A DNA stretch of 18,874 bases. It comes from OFTM10 sp964196195. GTDB taxonomy: Bacteria > Actinomycetota > Acidimicrobiia > Acidimicrobiales > Aldehydirespiratoraceae. A model generated the notes under the pieces. The model ran no database searches, was not told the DNA's origin, and worked only from the letters and a program-made list of their open reading frames with translations. Position numbers and translations under genes: made by a program. The stretch covers positions 1-18,874 of the forward strand of contig CAXMSE010000108.1 of the NCBI GenBank assembly GCA_964196195.1, read 5' to 3'. Of this stretch, positions 6,870-14,760 are shown piece after piece (the first letter of the stretch is position 1; each line of letters begins with the position of its first letter).

Positions 6870-7565
6870 CTAGATCAGGTTCTCGCGGTGAGCGGCCAAC
6901 AGAGTAGCAGCCGCAAGTGCGGCAGTCTCTGATCGTAGGACAGGGCCTCCCAGCCCAACTCGTGGCAGTCCACACGCGCTCTCGGCGTCGCTCCATCCAC
7001 CTTCGGGTCCAACGAGCACCAACGGTGCGTGCAGAGTCACCGGAGAGCCACCACGCTCAGCCATCGCTGCGCCGTCCAGAGCGGTAATCTCGTCGAAGGA
7101 AACCGGATCATGCACAACAGGCAACCAGGCCCTTCGACACTGCATCACCGCCTCCCTCGCCACTCGCCGCATTTTCTCACTGTTGCGGCCGGCCTTGGCA
7201 AGATCCCACCGCACCACCGATCGCTCCGCGGTAAAGGGGCGGATATCGTCGATGCCCAGTTCCACCAACTTCTGCACGACGAATTCCGGTCGACCACCCT
7301 TTATCAGGGCGAATCCCACCCCCAAGCGGACAGCTGGTTCGGCCACCACGAACGTGGCGCCGGTCGGCTCGGGCTCTCCGGTCGACCAGATGCACTCTCG
7401 CCATCGGCCTGCTCCGTCGCCGACGGTGAGCTGGTCGCCCACGCGTAGTCGCAGGGCGCGCTCGAGATGATGGCGATCGTCGTCACTCAGCCTCGGGGCG
7501 GCTACGTCGTCGACCAGAGCGTGGGGGCCGTGCGATCCGTCGGGGGGCGGATCACCGATGTTCAC
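6870..7565 (-). CDS. rsmE: 16S rRNA (uracil-1498-N3) methyltransferase RsmE
   Basis: The 231-residue protein matches the RsmE/SPOUT family in length and motifs. An N-terminal PUA-like domain (about 15-75) is followed by a SPOUT methyltransferase domain with QKLVELGIDDIRP (98-110), an ERSVVRW segment, REAVMQCRR (137-145), the SAM-binding VLVGPEGGWSDAE (183-195) and the knot motif VLRSETAALAA (209-219). It methylates U1498 in the decoding region of 16S rRNA. The GTG start (7563-7565) overlaps the dnaJ stop as GTGA, so it is translationally coupled to dnaJ. It is the last gene of hrcA-dnaJ-rsmE, a conserved order. Confidence 0.95.
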   Translation of the reverse strand: MNIGDPPPDGSHGPHALVDDVAAPRLSDDDRHHLERALRLRVGDQLTVGDGAGRWRECIWSTGEPEPTGATFVVAEPAVRLGVGFALIKGGRPEFVVQKLVELGIDDIRPFTAERSVVRWDLAKAGRNSEKMRRVAREAVMQCRRAWLPVVHDPVSFDEITALDGAAMAERGGSPVTLHAPLVLVGPEGGWSDAESACGLPRVGLGGPVLRSETAALAAATLLAAHRENLI

Positions 7566-8680
7566 GAGAATGCAGACCTGATCTTCGAGAACAAACCCTG
7601 GCCCGGCTCAGCGACAGCCTCACCGCGCATTTCAGCGAGCTGTCGGAGCAGCACTTCCTGCTCGTCGTCGAGGGAGTCGGGCACGTCGATGACCACCCTG
7701 ACCCTGAGGTCGCCTCGTCCACGGCCTCTCACGTGAGGCACGCCCCGGCCGCGTATTCTGAACACGGTGCCTGATTCGGTGCCCGCGGGAATCACGAGAT
7801 CCTCAGACCCGTCGAGGGTCTCATAGGGGATGTGGGCGCCAAGCGTTGCCTGGGTGAACGGCACGTAGAGGTCGTGGATCAGATCATCACCGTCGCGGTG
7901 GAACACCAGATGGGGACGGACGCGGATGTGGACGTACAGATCACCGTTGGCACCACCTCGTGGCCCCGCGGCACCTCGTCCGGAAAGGCGCAGCGTCGAG
8001 CCGTCGTCGACGCCGGGTGGCACTTCCACTGCGTAGGTGCGCTGATCGATGGTTCGACCCTGGGCATCGCAGGTAGGACATGGGGTGTCGATCACATGAC
8101 CGAGGCCACCACACCGCCCGCAGGCGCTGGCGGTGACCATCTGGCCGAGGACCGACTGGCGGACTCGGCGCACCTGGCCCGAGCCGCCGCATTCATCACA
8201 GGTGGACGGTGAGGTGCCTGCCTCCGCGCCGGAGCCATCGCAATCCTCACAGCGAACCGCGGTGCGGACGGTGACCTCGTGGTCGCCGCCGAAAACGACC
8301 TCCTCGAGGTCGAGATCGACATTGGCTTCGAGATCTTCGCCGCGAGGCGGACCGGACCGAGCCTGTCCTCCCCCACCACCGAATGCCGAGCCACCACCGA
8401 AGAAGGCTTCGAAGATGTCGCCAAGACCGCCCCCGCCGCCGCCGAAGGGATCTCCCGCGCCGGGAGAATCGGTGCCGAAGCGGTCGTAGCGCGACCTACG
8501 ATCGGGGTCCGACAGGACCTCGTAGGCCGCCGCGATCTCCTTGAACCGCGTCTCGGCCTGATCGTCGTCGGGGTTGAGATCGGGATGATGGATGCGGGCG
8601 AGCTTTTTGTAGGCCCGCTTCACTTCTTCGTCGGTGGCATCGCGCGCCACACCGAGGGTCTCGTAAAGATCTGTTGACAT
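7562..8680 (-). CDS. dnaJ: chaperone DnaJ (Hsp40)
   Basis: This 372-residue type I J-protein stimulates DnaK ATPase and delivers substrates. The J-domain spans about 4-68 with HPD at 32-34. A Gly/Phe-rich segment spans 70-110 (long glycine runs). Four CxxCxGxG-type zinc repeats lie at 144-208 (CEDCDGSG, CDECGGSG, CGRCGGLG, CPTCDAQG), followed by the two C-terminal beta domains. It is the hrcA-linked paralogue type found in actinobacteria, which often have a second DnaJ next to dnaK-grpE. The ATG start overlaps the hrcA stop by one base (TGATG). The C-terminus overlaps rsmE. Confidence 0.97.
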   Translation of the reverse strand: MSTDLYETLGVARDATDEEVKRAYKKLARIHHPDLNPDDDQAETRFKEIAAAYEVLSDPDRRSRYDRFGTDSPGAGDPFGGGGGGLGDIFEAFFGGGSAFGGGGGQARSGPPRGEDLEANVDLDLEEVVFGGDHEVTVRTAVRCEDCDGSGAEAGTSPSTCDECGGSGQVRRVRQSVLGQMVTASACGRCGGLGHVIDTPCPTCDAQGRTIDQRTYAVEVPPGVDDGSTLRLSGRGAAGPRGGANGDLYVHIRVRPHLVFHRDGDDLIHDLYVPFTQATLGAHIPYETLDGSEDLVIPAGTESGTVFRIRGRGVPHVRGRGRGDLRVRVVIDVPDSLDDEQEVLLRQLAEMRGEAVAEPGQGLFSKIRSAFS

Positions 8681-9672
8681 CAGCCTTCGCCCAGTGCCCG
8701 TTCGAGCCTGCGACTCACGACGGCAACCGCCGAGAGCGCTTGTGAATAATCCATGCGGGTGGGGCCGAGCACACCGATCGTGCCCGTTGGCTCACCGTCG
8801 ACGAGGTAGGGCGCAACCACGAGCGAGCATTCCGCCAGCGGCTCCACCCCTGTCTCTTCACCGATGACGACTCGCATTCCCCGGTCGAGCACATCGCGGA
8901 TGAGCGACACCACCACGATCTGTTGTTCGAGGATGGTGAGGACATCGCGGACCTGCTCGACCGCTTCGAACGCCCCTGCCATTCGCGACGCTCCCCCAAC
9001 GTAAAGCTCGGCCTTACGCCCCGCGGCACCGAGAGCATCGACCGCGGCCTGGAGCAGAGGGTCGTCGCCGACTCCGTCGACTCCAGACGCCAACTCGGCG
9101 AGGGTGCGACCCTCGACTGCGATCACCAGGCGACGACCGGCATCGGCCACGATTTCATGAGTGAGCTCGGTGACCACCTCGACGGTGCGCTTCTCCACGA
9201 CACCGTTGGAAAGAACCGCCACCACCATCGCGATATGGCTCGAAAGGTCGATGAGCTGGGCCGACCGGATCGTGGCCTGTTCGGCCGATGGTCCCACCAC
9301 CACCGCCGTCCAGTCGGTGAGGGCGACCAGGAGGTCGGAAGTGCGGCTCAGCATCGACTCGAGCTCGCCATGGGCCCCGGCGAAGAAGTTGCCGACATCG
9401 CCCTGGTCGATCGCCTCGAGGGAGGGCTCTTCGCTACGCAGGAGATCCACGAAGAACCGATAGCCCTTGTCGGTGGGGATGCGGCCCGCACTGGTGTGGG
9501 GCTGGGCGAGATAGCCCGCGTCTTCGAGCGCCACCATCTCGTTGCGGATCGTCGCCGACGAAACATCGACGCCGGTGGAATCGGCGATTCGTCCTGATCC
9601 GACCGGCTGAGCCGTGGCGATGTACTCCTCGACAACAGCCGAGAGAATCGTGGCCTTGCGGTCGTCGAGCAT
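8680..9672 (-). CDS. hrcA: heat-inducible transcription repressor HrcA
   Basis: The 330-residue protein starts with a winged helix (DDRKATILSAVVEEYIATAQPVGS, SSATIRNEM, AGRIPTDKGYRFFVD), the diagnostic HrcA N-terminus. GAF-like and inserted dimerisation regions follow, and the C-terminus reads RMDYSQALSAVAVVSRRLERAL. HrcA represses chaperone genes by binding the CIRCE inverted repeat. No CIRCE (TTAGCACTC-N9-GAGTGCTAA) occurs before this gene or elsewhere in the window, so its targets, such as groES/groEL, must be outside. ATG at 9670-9672 has no strong ribosome-binding site, and a TAGGCT box ends 6 nt upstream, suggesting a leaderless mRNA starting here. Coupled to dnaJ by TGATG. Confidence 0.96.
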   Translation of the reverse strand: MLDDRKATILSAVVEEYIATAQPVGSGRIADSTGVDVSSATIRNEMVALEDAGYLAQPHTSAGRIPTDKGYRFFVDLLRSEEPSLEAIDQGDVGNFFAGAHGELESMLSRTSDLLVALTDWTAVVVGPSAEQATIRSAQLIDLSSHIAMVVAVLSNGVVEKRTVEVVTELTHEIVADAGRRLVIAVEGRTLAELASGVDGVGDDPLLQAAVDALGAAGRKAELYVGGASRMAGAFEAVEQVRDVLTILEQQIVVVSLIRDVLDRGMRVVIGEETGVEPLAECSLVVAPYLVDGEPTGTIGVLGPTRMDYSQALSAVAVVSRRLERALGEG

Positions 9673-9678
9673 CAGCTG

Positions 9679-9695
9679 AGCCTATCGGCGCCGAT
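9679..9695 (-). promoter_or_regulatory. probable leaderless hrcA promoter overlapping a perfect 12-bp palindrome
   Basis: On the minus strand TAGGCT (9679-9684) ends 6 nt before the hrcA ATG. It is preceded by ATCGGCGCCGAT (9684-9695), a perfect palindrome. GGCGCCGATAG is identical to, and identically spaced with, the string before the DUF512 gene. It is in the 65-nt gap after lepA. Confidence 0.4.
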
Positions 9696-9737
9696 CCCGG
9701 CGATGAGAGCGCAGAGGCAGAGCCGAGCAATCCAACA

Positions 9738-11522
9738 TCAGTCGTCGAGCTGGAGGGCGCTGATGAATGCCTCCTGGGGTATCTCGACCCGCCCGATCGA
9801 CTTCATCCGCTTCTTGCCCTCTTTCTGCTTCTTGAGCAGCTTGTTCTTTCGGGTGACGTCACCGCCGTAGAGCTTCGCGGTGACGTCCTTGCGGTAGGCC
9901 TTCACGGTGGTGCGGGCGATGGTCTTGCCGCCGATCGCAGCCTGGATCGGGACCTCGAAGTTTTGCCTGGGGATGAGTTCCTTGAGCTTCTCAGCCATCT
10001 TGCGGCCGTAGTCGAAGGCCTTGTCCTTGTGCACGATCGTGCTGAATGCATCGACCGGTTCGCCGTGCAGCAACACATCCACCCTCACCAGGGCGTCGAC
10101 CTCGTAGCCACCGGCCTCGTAGTCGAGACTCGCATAGCCCTGGGTACGGCTTTTGAGCTGGTCGAAGAAGTCGATGACCACCTCCGCGAGAGGCAGGCGA
10201 TAGTGGATCTCCACCCGCTCCGGGGACAGATAATCCATCTTCACCAGTTCCCCTCGCCGGGTCTGGCACAGATCCATCACCGTTCCGGTGTAGTCGGTGG
10301 GAGTGACCACACTCGCGTTCAGATAGGGCTCGGCGATGCTGACGATCTCGGCTGCCGGCGGGAGCTCGGAGGGGTTGGACACCACCTGTTCGGAATTGTC
10401 GCTCGTGGTGATGTGGTACTCCACCGAAGGGGCCGTGGAGATGAGCGAAAGTCCGAACTCGCGCTCGAGACGCTCCCTCACGATCTCCATGTGGAGCAGG
10501 CCGAGGAATCCACACCGGAACCCAAATCCCAACGCGCCGGAGGTTTCGGGTTCGTAGGTGAAGCTCGAGTCGTTGAGCCTGAGCTTTTCGAGGGCCTCGC
10601 GGAGGTCGGAGTATTCGTCGCCGTCGATCGGATAGAGCCCCGAGAACACCATCGGCTTCGGTTCCTTGTAGCCAGCGAGGACCGAATCAGCGGGACGCCT
10701 ATCGAGCGTCACCGTCTCACCGGATCGAGCTTCTCCCACATCCTTGATACCGGCGATCAGATAGCCGGTTTCACCGCTGCCGAGTTGGTCGACGGGGAGG
10801 CTGTCTGGCGTGCGCACTCCGATCTCGTCGACATCGTGGGTGGTGCCGGCGTGGAGGAAGCGGAGCTTGGCTTTGGCCGGCAGGACACCATTGACCACCC
10901 GGATCGACGACACGACGCCGCGATACTGGTCGAAGTGGGAATCGAAGATGAGCGCTTGAAGAGGAGCGTCGGCATCACCGATGGGCGGTGGGGTGGACGT
11001 GATGACCGCATCGAGAAGCTCCGCGACGCCGTCACCGGTCTTGGCCGATATGCGCAGGATCTCCTCGGCGGGGATCCCGAGCACGTTCTCGATCTCGGCG
11101 GCATAACGATCGGGCTCCGCGGCGGGCAGATCGATCTTGTTGAGGCAAGCGACGATTTCGAGATCGTTCTCCATCGCCAGGTAGCAGTTTGCGAGGGTCT
11201 GGGCCTCGATCCCCTGGGCGGCATCGACCACGAGGATCACGCTCTCGCAGGCAGCCAACGAGCGGCTCACCTCGTAGCCGAAGTCGACGTGACCAGGTGT
11301 GTCGATCAGATTGATCACGTGGTTGTCCCACTCGAGCCGCACCGACTGGAGCTTGATGGTGATGCCCCGTTCACGCTCGAGATCCATGGAATCGAGGTAC
11401 TGGTCGCGCATGTCGCGCACGTCGACAGCGCCGGTGAGCTCCAGCATGCGATCGGCGAGAGTGGACTTGCCGTGATCGATGTGGGCGATGATCGAGGTGT
11501 TGCGGATCCGCTCAATGTCCAT
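9738..11522 (-). CDS. lepA: elongation factor 4 (LepA), ribosome back-translocase GTPase
   Basis: This 594-residue translational GTPase has an EF-G-like architecture without domain IV, and a LepA-specific C-terminal domain. Its G-domain motifs are AHIDHGKS (13-20), RERGITIK, DTPGHVDFGYEV and NKIDLPAA. The region from GFRCGFLGLLHMEI onward and the Lys-rich tail (LKKQKEGKKRMKSIGRVEIPQEAF) are diagnostic of LepA. The factor acts on stalled or mis-translocated ribosomes and in 30S biogenesis. I choose ATG 11520-11522, since MDIERIRNTSIIAHIDHGK matches the family. An ATG 19 codons upstream (11579) adds a non-conserved leader. It diverges from rpsT and precedes hrcA; the hemW gene often found between lepA and hrcA is absent. 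Confidence 0.96.
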   Translation of the reverse strand: MDIERIRNTSIIAHIDHGKSTLADRMLELTGAVDVRDMRDQYLDSMDLERERGITIKLQSVRLEWDNHVINLIDTPGHVDFGYEVSRSLAACESVILVVDAAQGIEAQTLANCYLAMENDLEIVACLNKIDLPAAEPDRYAAEIENVLGIPAEEILRISAKTGDGVAELLDAVITSTPPPIGDADAPLQALIFDSHFDQYRGVVSSIRVVNGVLPAKAKLRFLHAGTTHDVDEIGVRTPDSLPVDQLGSGETGYLIAGIKDVGEARSGETVTLDRRPADSVLAGYKEPKPMVFSGLYPIDGDEYSDLREALEKLRLNDSSFTYEPETSGALGFGFRCGFLGLLHMEIVRERLEREFGLSLISTAPSVEYHITTSDNSEQVVSNPSELPPAAEIVSIAEPYLNASVVTPTDYTGTVMDLCQTRRGELVKMDYLSPERVEIHYRLPLAEVVIDFFDQLKSRTQGYASLDYEAGGYEVDALVRVDVLLHGEPVDAFSTIVHKDKAFDYGRKMAEKLKELIPRQNFEVPIQAAIGGKTIARTTVKAYRKDVTAKLYGGDVTRKNKLLKKQKEGKKRMKSIGRVEIPQEAFISALQLDD

Positions 11523-11626
11523 TTCGCGGTTGACGTTACCGACCTTCGGGTGCGATCCGTGGCTGGGTGGCGGTAGCATTCTGGGTCGGCCGTACGGGCC
11601 GTTCGTTCGCTCATCAGTAGGTAAAC
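11523..11626. promoter_or_regulatory. divergent lepA/rpsT promoter region with rpsT leader hairpin
   Basis: This 104-nt gap must drive both genes. For rpsT, TAGCAT at 11574-11579 is a plausible -10. It is followed by a small stem, CGGCC/GGCCG (11587-11591 and 11597-11601), at the expected 5' end of the mRNA, then the AGTAGG ribosome-binding site at 11616-11621. For lepA, TAACGT (11533-11538, minus strand) lies 10 nt before the ATG. No convincing -35 elements are seen, so the assignments are tentative. Confidence 0.4.
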
Positions 11627-11887
11627 GTGGCCAACATCAAGTCGCAGATCAAGCGCAATCGTCAAAACGAGAAGCGCAACCTCGCCAACCGCAAGGTTCG
11701 GTCCGAGATTCACACCCGCACCAAGAGCGCGGTTGCCGCCCTCGATGAGGGCGACGACACTGCGGAAGAAGCGGTGAAGGAAGCAATCAAGCGCCTAGAC
11801 AAGGCCGCCCAGAAGGGCGTGATGCACAAGAAGAAGGCTGCTCGCAAGAAGAGCCAGCTGGCCAAGCGTCTCGCCCAGCAGGGCTAG
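11627..11887 (+). CDS. rpsT: 30S ribosomal protein S20
   Basis: The 86-residue, strongly basic, helical protein begins MANIKSQIKRNRQNEKRNLANR and ends KKKAARKKSQLAKRLAQQG, the S20 pattern (bS20, binds the 5' domain and helix 44 of 16S rRNA). The GTG start at 11627 is preceded by AGTAGG six nt upstream. It is single, diverges from lepA and converges on holA with 4 nt between stops; the rpsT-holA neighbourhood is conserved in many bacteria. Confidence 0.97.
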   Translation: MANIKSQIKRNRQNEKRNLANRKVRSEIHTRTKSAVAALDEGDDTAEEAVKEAIKRLDKAAQKGVMHKKKAARKKSQLAKRLAQQG

Positions 11888-11891
11888 TCGG

Positions 11892-12947
11892 TCAGCGCTG
11901 GCCGCTGAGGCGGGCCAGGCGAGCAACCAACACTTCCACCACCAGCTCCGGTGGCCAGTCCTTTGTGCCTCGTAGCGACAAGTCGGCGTCGGCGAGTAAC
12001 TCGATGGCCTGGCTGAGTCTTTCGGTTCCCAGCTTTCGTCCCTGTTGCATGGCCTTCTTGGCCGGAAACGGCGAACCCTTGATGCCGAGGATCGCCGCGG
12101 CAGCCTTTTCGTCGCGTGCGCCGGCGCCATCGAGACGAAGCATGTTGGAGTAGCGGCGATGGAGCACGGCCAGTAGGCGAAATGCCGCGCCGGTGCGTTC
12201 GGTCGGCGAGCCCGACGAAGGCACGAGACGGGGCAGGATCGCCAGAGCGCCGGCCACATCGCCCTTGTCGATGGCATCGTCGAGCGCCCATGGGACCGTT
12301 GACCCCTTCTCACCGCCGAACGTCGCCACGTCGTCGAGGGAAACCGTTGCCCCGCTTCCGAGAGCTCCTTCGAGGGTTCGCACCAGGCCGATCACGCGGC
12401 TTCGATCCTCGCCCAGAAGTTCGTCGATAGCGGAGATCGCAGCCCGGTCGAAGTGAAGCGTGGACTCCTCCAGCTGATCACGTAGCCAGTCGGCCGCCGC
12501 CTTTCCTTTCAGGGCAGCAGTGCGCACTATCCCTGCCCCCGCCATCTCGGCGGTTTCCTTGAGCTGCTTCGGGAGGGTCGGCATTCGGTCGACCTTCGGC
12601 TCCACGCCACGTTCCCAGACAAGAACGAGGTCGGTGGTGTCGAGCGGCTCGCCGAGCAGGGCGACAATGGCCGCGTAATCGTCTTTCTTGGAGAAGCGGC
12701 TCAGGTGGCGGCCGACCACAACCCTTCGATCGGTGAGAAACGGCGGCGTGCGAGCGGCGTCGAGCAAGCGGGCGGGATCCCAACGGCCATCATCGTTGCG
12801 GTAGTCGACCTCGGTCAGCAGCTCGAGCATGAGGCCGCGGTCGCCTTCGCCGATGAGCTCTCCGACCTCACGGGAAACGGCCTCACCGACGAGGATCGGA
12901 TCGTCGCCGATGATCAGACGGATGGTCATGGTGTCAGCTTCGCCCAT
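11892..12947 (-). CDS. holA: DNA polymerase III delta subunit (clamp loader)
   Basis: The 351-residue protein has the delta-subunit layout. An N-terminal AAA+-like domain starts TIRLIIGDDPILVGEAV, has the characteristic LLDAARTPPFLTDRRVVVGRHLSRF segment, and lacks Walker motifs, as delta does. A lid domain and a C-terminal collar domain (AAFRLLAVLHRRYSNMLRL, AMQQGRKLGTERLSQAIELLADADLSLRGTKDWPPELVVEVLVARL) follow. Delta opens the beta clamp within the DnaX complex. It is the last gene of comEA-comEC-holA, 37 nt after comEC. ATG 12945-12947 is used here. ATG at 12927-12929, six codons in, gives MTIRLIIGDD and may be the true start, as neither has a strong ribosome-binding site. Confidence 0.9.
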   Translation of the reverse strand: MGEADTMTIRLIIGDDPILVGEAVSREVGELIGEGDRGLMLELLTEVDYRNDDGRWDPARLLDAARTPPFLTDRRVVVGRHLSRFSKKDDYAAIVALLGEPLDTTDLVLVWERGVEPKVDRMPTLPKQLKETAEMAGAGIVRTAALKGKAAADWLRDQLEESTLHFDRAAISAIDELLGEDRSRVIGLVRTLEGALGSGATVSLDDVATFGGEKGSTVPWALDDAIDKGDVAGALAILPRLVPSSGSPTERTGAAFRLLAVLHRRYSNMLRLDGAGARDEKAAAAILGIKGSPFPAKKAMQQGRKLGTERLSQAIELLADADLSLRGTKDWPPELVVEVLVARLARLSGQR

Positions 12948-12984
12948 CGCGCGGCACCGCGCTCGAGTTGCATCGGCGGCGACC

Positions 12985-14760
12985 CTACCCGCCTGACAGG
13001 TTCATCGACGCAGGCGGGGCCCGGCTCATCGTGATCTCGATGCCAGGATCCACGCCGGCGACGGTCACCACCACGAGACCGAGGGTGATTCTGTCGCCGC
13101 CACGCACTGTCTTCGCCCCTGGCACGCGGTGGAGGGGAGGTGCCACGATCAACAGATTCTCGAATCGTTCGGCGAGCGCCACCACGGCAAGGGCGTCGCC
13201 AGCGTCGCCGTCGACGGCAACGACGAGGTCGGGCCGTCCCGCGCCCGCGACGCGGAGTGTCTCGAGCACCGACCGCGGAGATCCAGGGTCGGTGAGCACC
13301 ACCACCGAGTGCCCATCCAAGCGCCTCAGCTCGACCCCTTGCTCGAGGGCGGTGACACCGGAGGGGGGCTGAGGTGCCGAAGCGATCGACACCACACATA
13401 CGAGGATCGTGGCGACAGCCGCTGCCACCCGGACAGGCCTGGACCCGGTCACGACTGCGACGGCCGCGATCACGACGATGGTCAATGCCGTGGGGGCCAG
13501 TGTTGCCTGCGGCCCGCGGGCGGCGGCAGCCGCAACTCCGCGAATCCACCACAGCATCACCCCGGTGGGCGCGTGGATGAGGGTGGCGGGCCAGCCACCG
13601 AAGAAGCCGGCGACGAGGCCCCCCGTGAACCCCCACATCATCACCGGCCCCGCCACCGGCCCCGCCAGCAGGTTGGCGGGGAGGCTGGCAAGAGGCATCG
13701 GTCCGAAGGTGACGACCAAAAGGGGCGATACGGCCAGCTGGGCGGCGACGGTGGTGGCAAACGAGATACGGAACCACATCGGCCCGGCCACCTTCGCCGC
13801 GAGAGGCTTGGAGAACCACACGATGCCAGCAGTAGCGGCGGCCGAAAGCTGGAACGCGAGCACGTGGATCAGGAAAGGATCGACCAGAAGGAGGCCCGCG
13901 ATCGCCCAGGACAGGGCCCGTCGACCATCCACGGGCGTGCCGAGTGCACCTGCCCCGATCCCCACTCCCGCCATCGCGACCGCTCGGAGAACGGATGGCT
14001 CGAATCGAGTCAACACCGCAAACATCGCGAGCACGGCCAGCAGTACGACCATCCGCTGTCCGGGTCTCAGCGCCGCGACGAGAGGAGCCACCACCGCGAG
14101 GACAAAAGCGACGTTTTGGCCGGAGACGACGAGCAGGTGGCCCAGGCCTGCCGCTCGGAAGTCGTCGGCGGTCGCCGCTGTCTGGGCTCGATCGTCGCCG
14201 ATCACCATGCCCAGAAACACGGCGCGGGCCGGACGGTCGAGCGCATCGGCTCCACCGCTGAGCGTGCGCCTGATCATGTTGGCAAGCGCCGCTACCGGGG
14301 AGCCAGGGGCGCGATTCAGCACCGCGGTGACGTTGATGCGCCCCACTTCGTGGCGCCACCGCGCCCACTCGTCGTCGGCGCTGACTGGGCGAATTGATCC
14401 GGTCACATGCACCTGCTCACCGGCCAGGAGGTCGTTGAGCCGCCCGGCAACCGGACCATGGGCACTGACCGCCATGCGGCGTGAGTCGAAACGCGCGGTG
14501 AAACGGACGCCGTGGGAGCCCGCCGGCCTGGGATCGTCGAGCAGCGTCAACCAGCCGTCGACTGTTCCCGCATCGGGTGGATCGAGCCCGGCAAGCGCTC
14601 GGTGCCCCAGGAAGCTGGTGAGCACCAACATCACCAGAGCAAGAGAGACCGGATGACGAAGCCACAGGGCGAAGGCCAACGCCGCCAACACCCAGATCGC
14701 CGGCACCGGAGCCAGCCACCACCCGCCGAGCACAGCCCCTCCGAGCGCGACATGACCCAT
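12985..14760 (-). CDS. comEC: ComEC/Rec2-type DNA uptake channel with degenerate C-terminal domain
   Basis: The 591-residue polytopic membrane protein has N-terminal helices (2-56), an OB-like extracytoplasmic domain (about 65-150) and the Competence domain (about 165-460). The Competence domain includes the signature GLGHLLVVSGQNVAFVLAV (205-223) and many helices. It forms the channel for single-stranded DNA in natural transformation. In full-length ComEC the last part is a metallo-beta-lactamase domain with HxHxDH. Here the matching segment (about 483-535) has VAVDGDAGDALAVVALAERF where SHPHADHxGG would be, so the metal-binding histidines are gone and the domain is shortened. ATG at 14758-14760 overlaps the comEA stop (TGATG). 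Confidence 0.93.
   Translation of the reverse strand: MGHVALGGAVLGGWWLAPVPAIWVLAALAFALWLRHPVSLALVMLVLTSFLGHRALAGLDPPDAGTVDGWLTLLDDPRPAGSHGVRFTARFDSRRMAVSAHGPVAGRLNDLLAGEQVHVTGSIRPVSADDEWARWRHEVGRINVTAVLNRAPGSPVAALANMIRRTLSGGADALDRPARAVFLGMVIGDDRAQTAATADDFRAAGLGHLLVVSGQNVAFVLAVVAPLVAALRPGQRMVVLLAVLAMFAVLTRFEPSVLRAVAMAGVGIGAGALGTPVDGRRALSWAIAGLLLVDPFLIHVLAFQLSAAATAGIVWFSKPLAAKVAGPMWFRISFATTVAAQLAVSPLLVVTFGPMPLASLPANLLAGPVAGPVMMWGFTGGLVAGFFGGWPATLIHAPTGVMLWWIRGVAAAAARGPQATLAPTALTIVVIAAVAVVTGSRPVRVAAAVATILVCVVSIASAPQPPSGVTALEQGVELRRLDGHSVVVLTDPGSPRSVLETLRVAGAGRPDLVVAVDGDAGDALAVVALAERFENLLIVAPPLHRVPGAKTVRGGDRITLGLVVVTVAGVDPGIEITMSRAPPASMNLSGG

Noticed and set aside
9673..9737. CIRCE element for HrcA
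   Set aside because: No TTAGCACTC-N9-GAGTGCTAA match is present; only an unrelated palindrome.
9963..11576. 537-residue open frame on the plus strand
   Set aside because: It is exactly antisense to lepA, whose conserved motifs fix the coding strand; long antisense frames are expected at this GC content.
11523..11579. 19-residue leader on LepA
   Set aside because: The conserved LepA N-terminus begins at MDIERIRN; the leader is not family-like.
11898..11918. Hairpin CTGGCC/GGCCAG just after rpsT
   Set aside because: Six-bp arms, a 9-nt loop and no U-tract, located inside the holA coding end; too weak to call a terminator.
12926..14656. Several 400-480-residue frames on both strands
   Set aside because: All overlap comEC in other frames, are rich in Arg, Gly, Ala and Pro, and have no recognisable domains. 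ComEC signatures decide the real frame.
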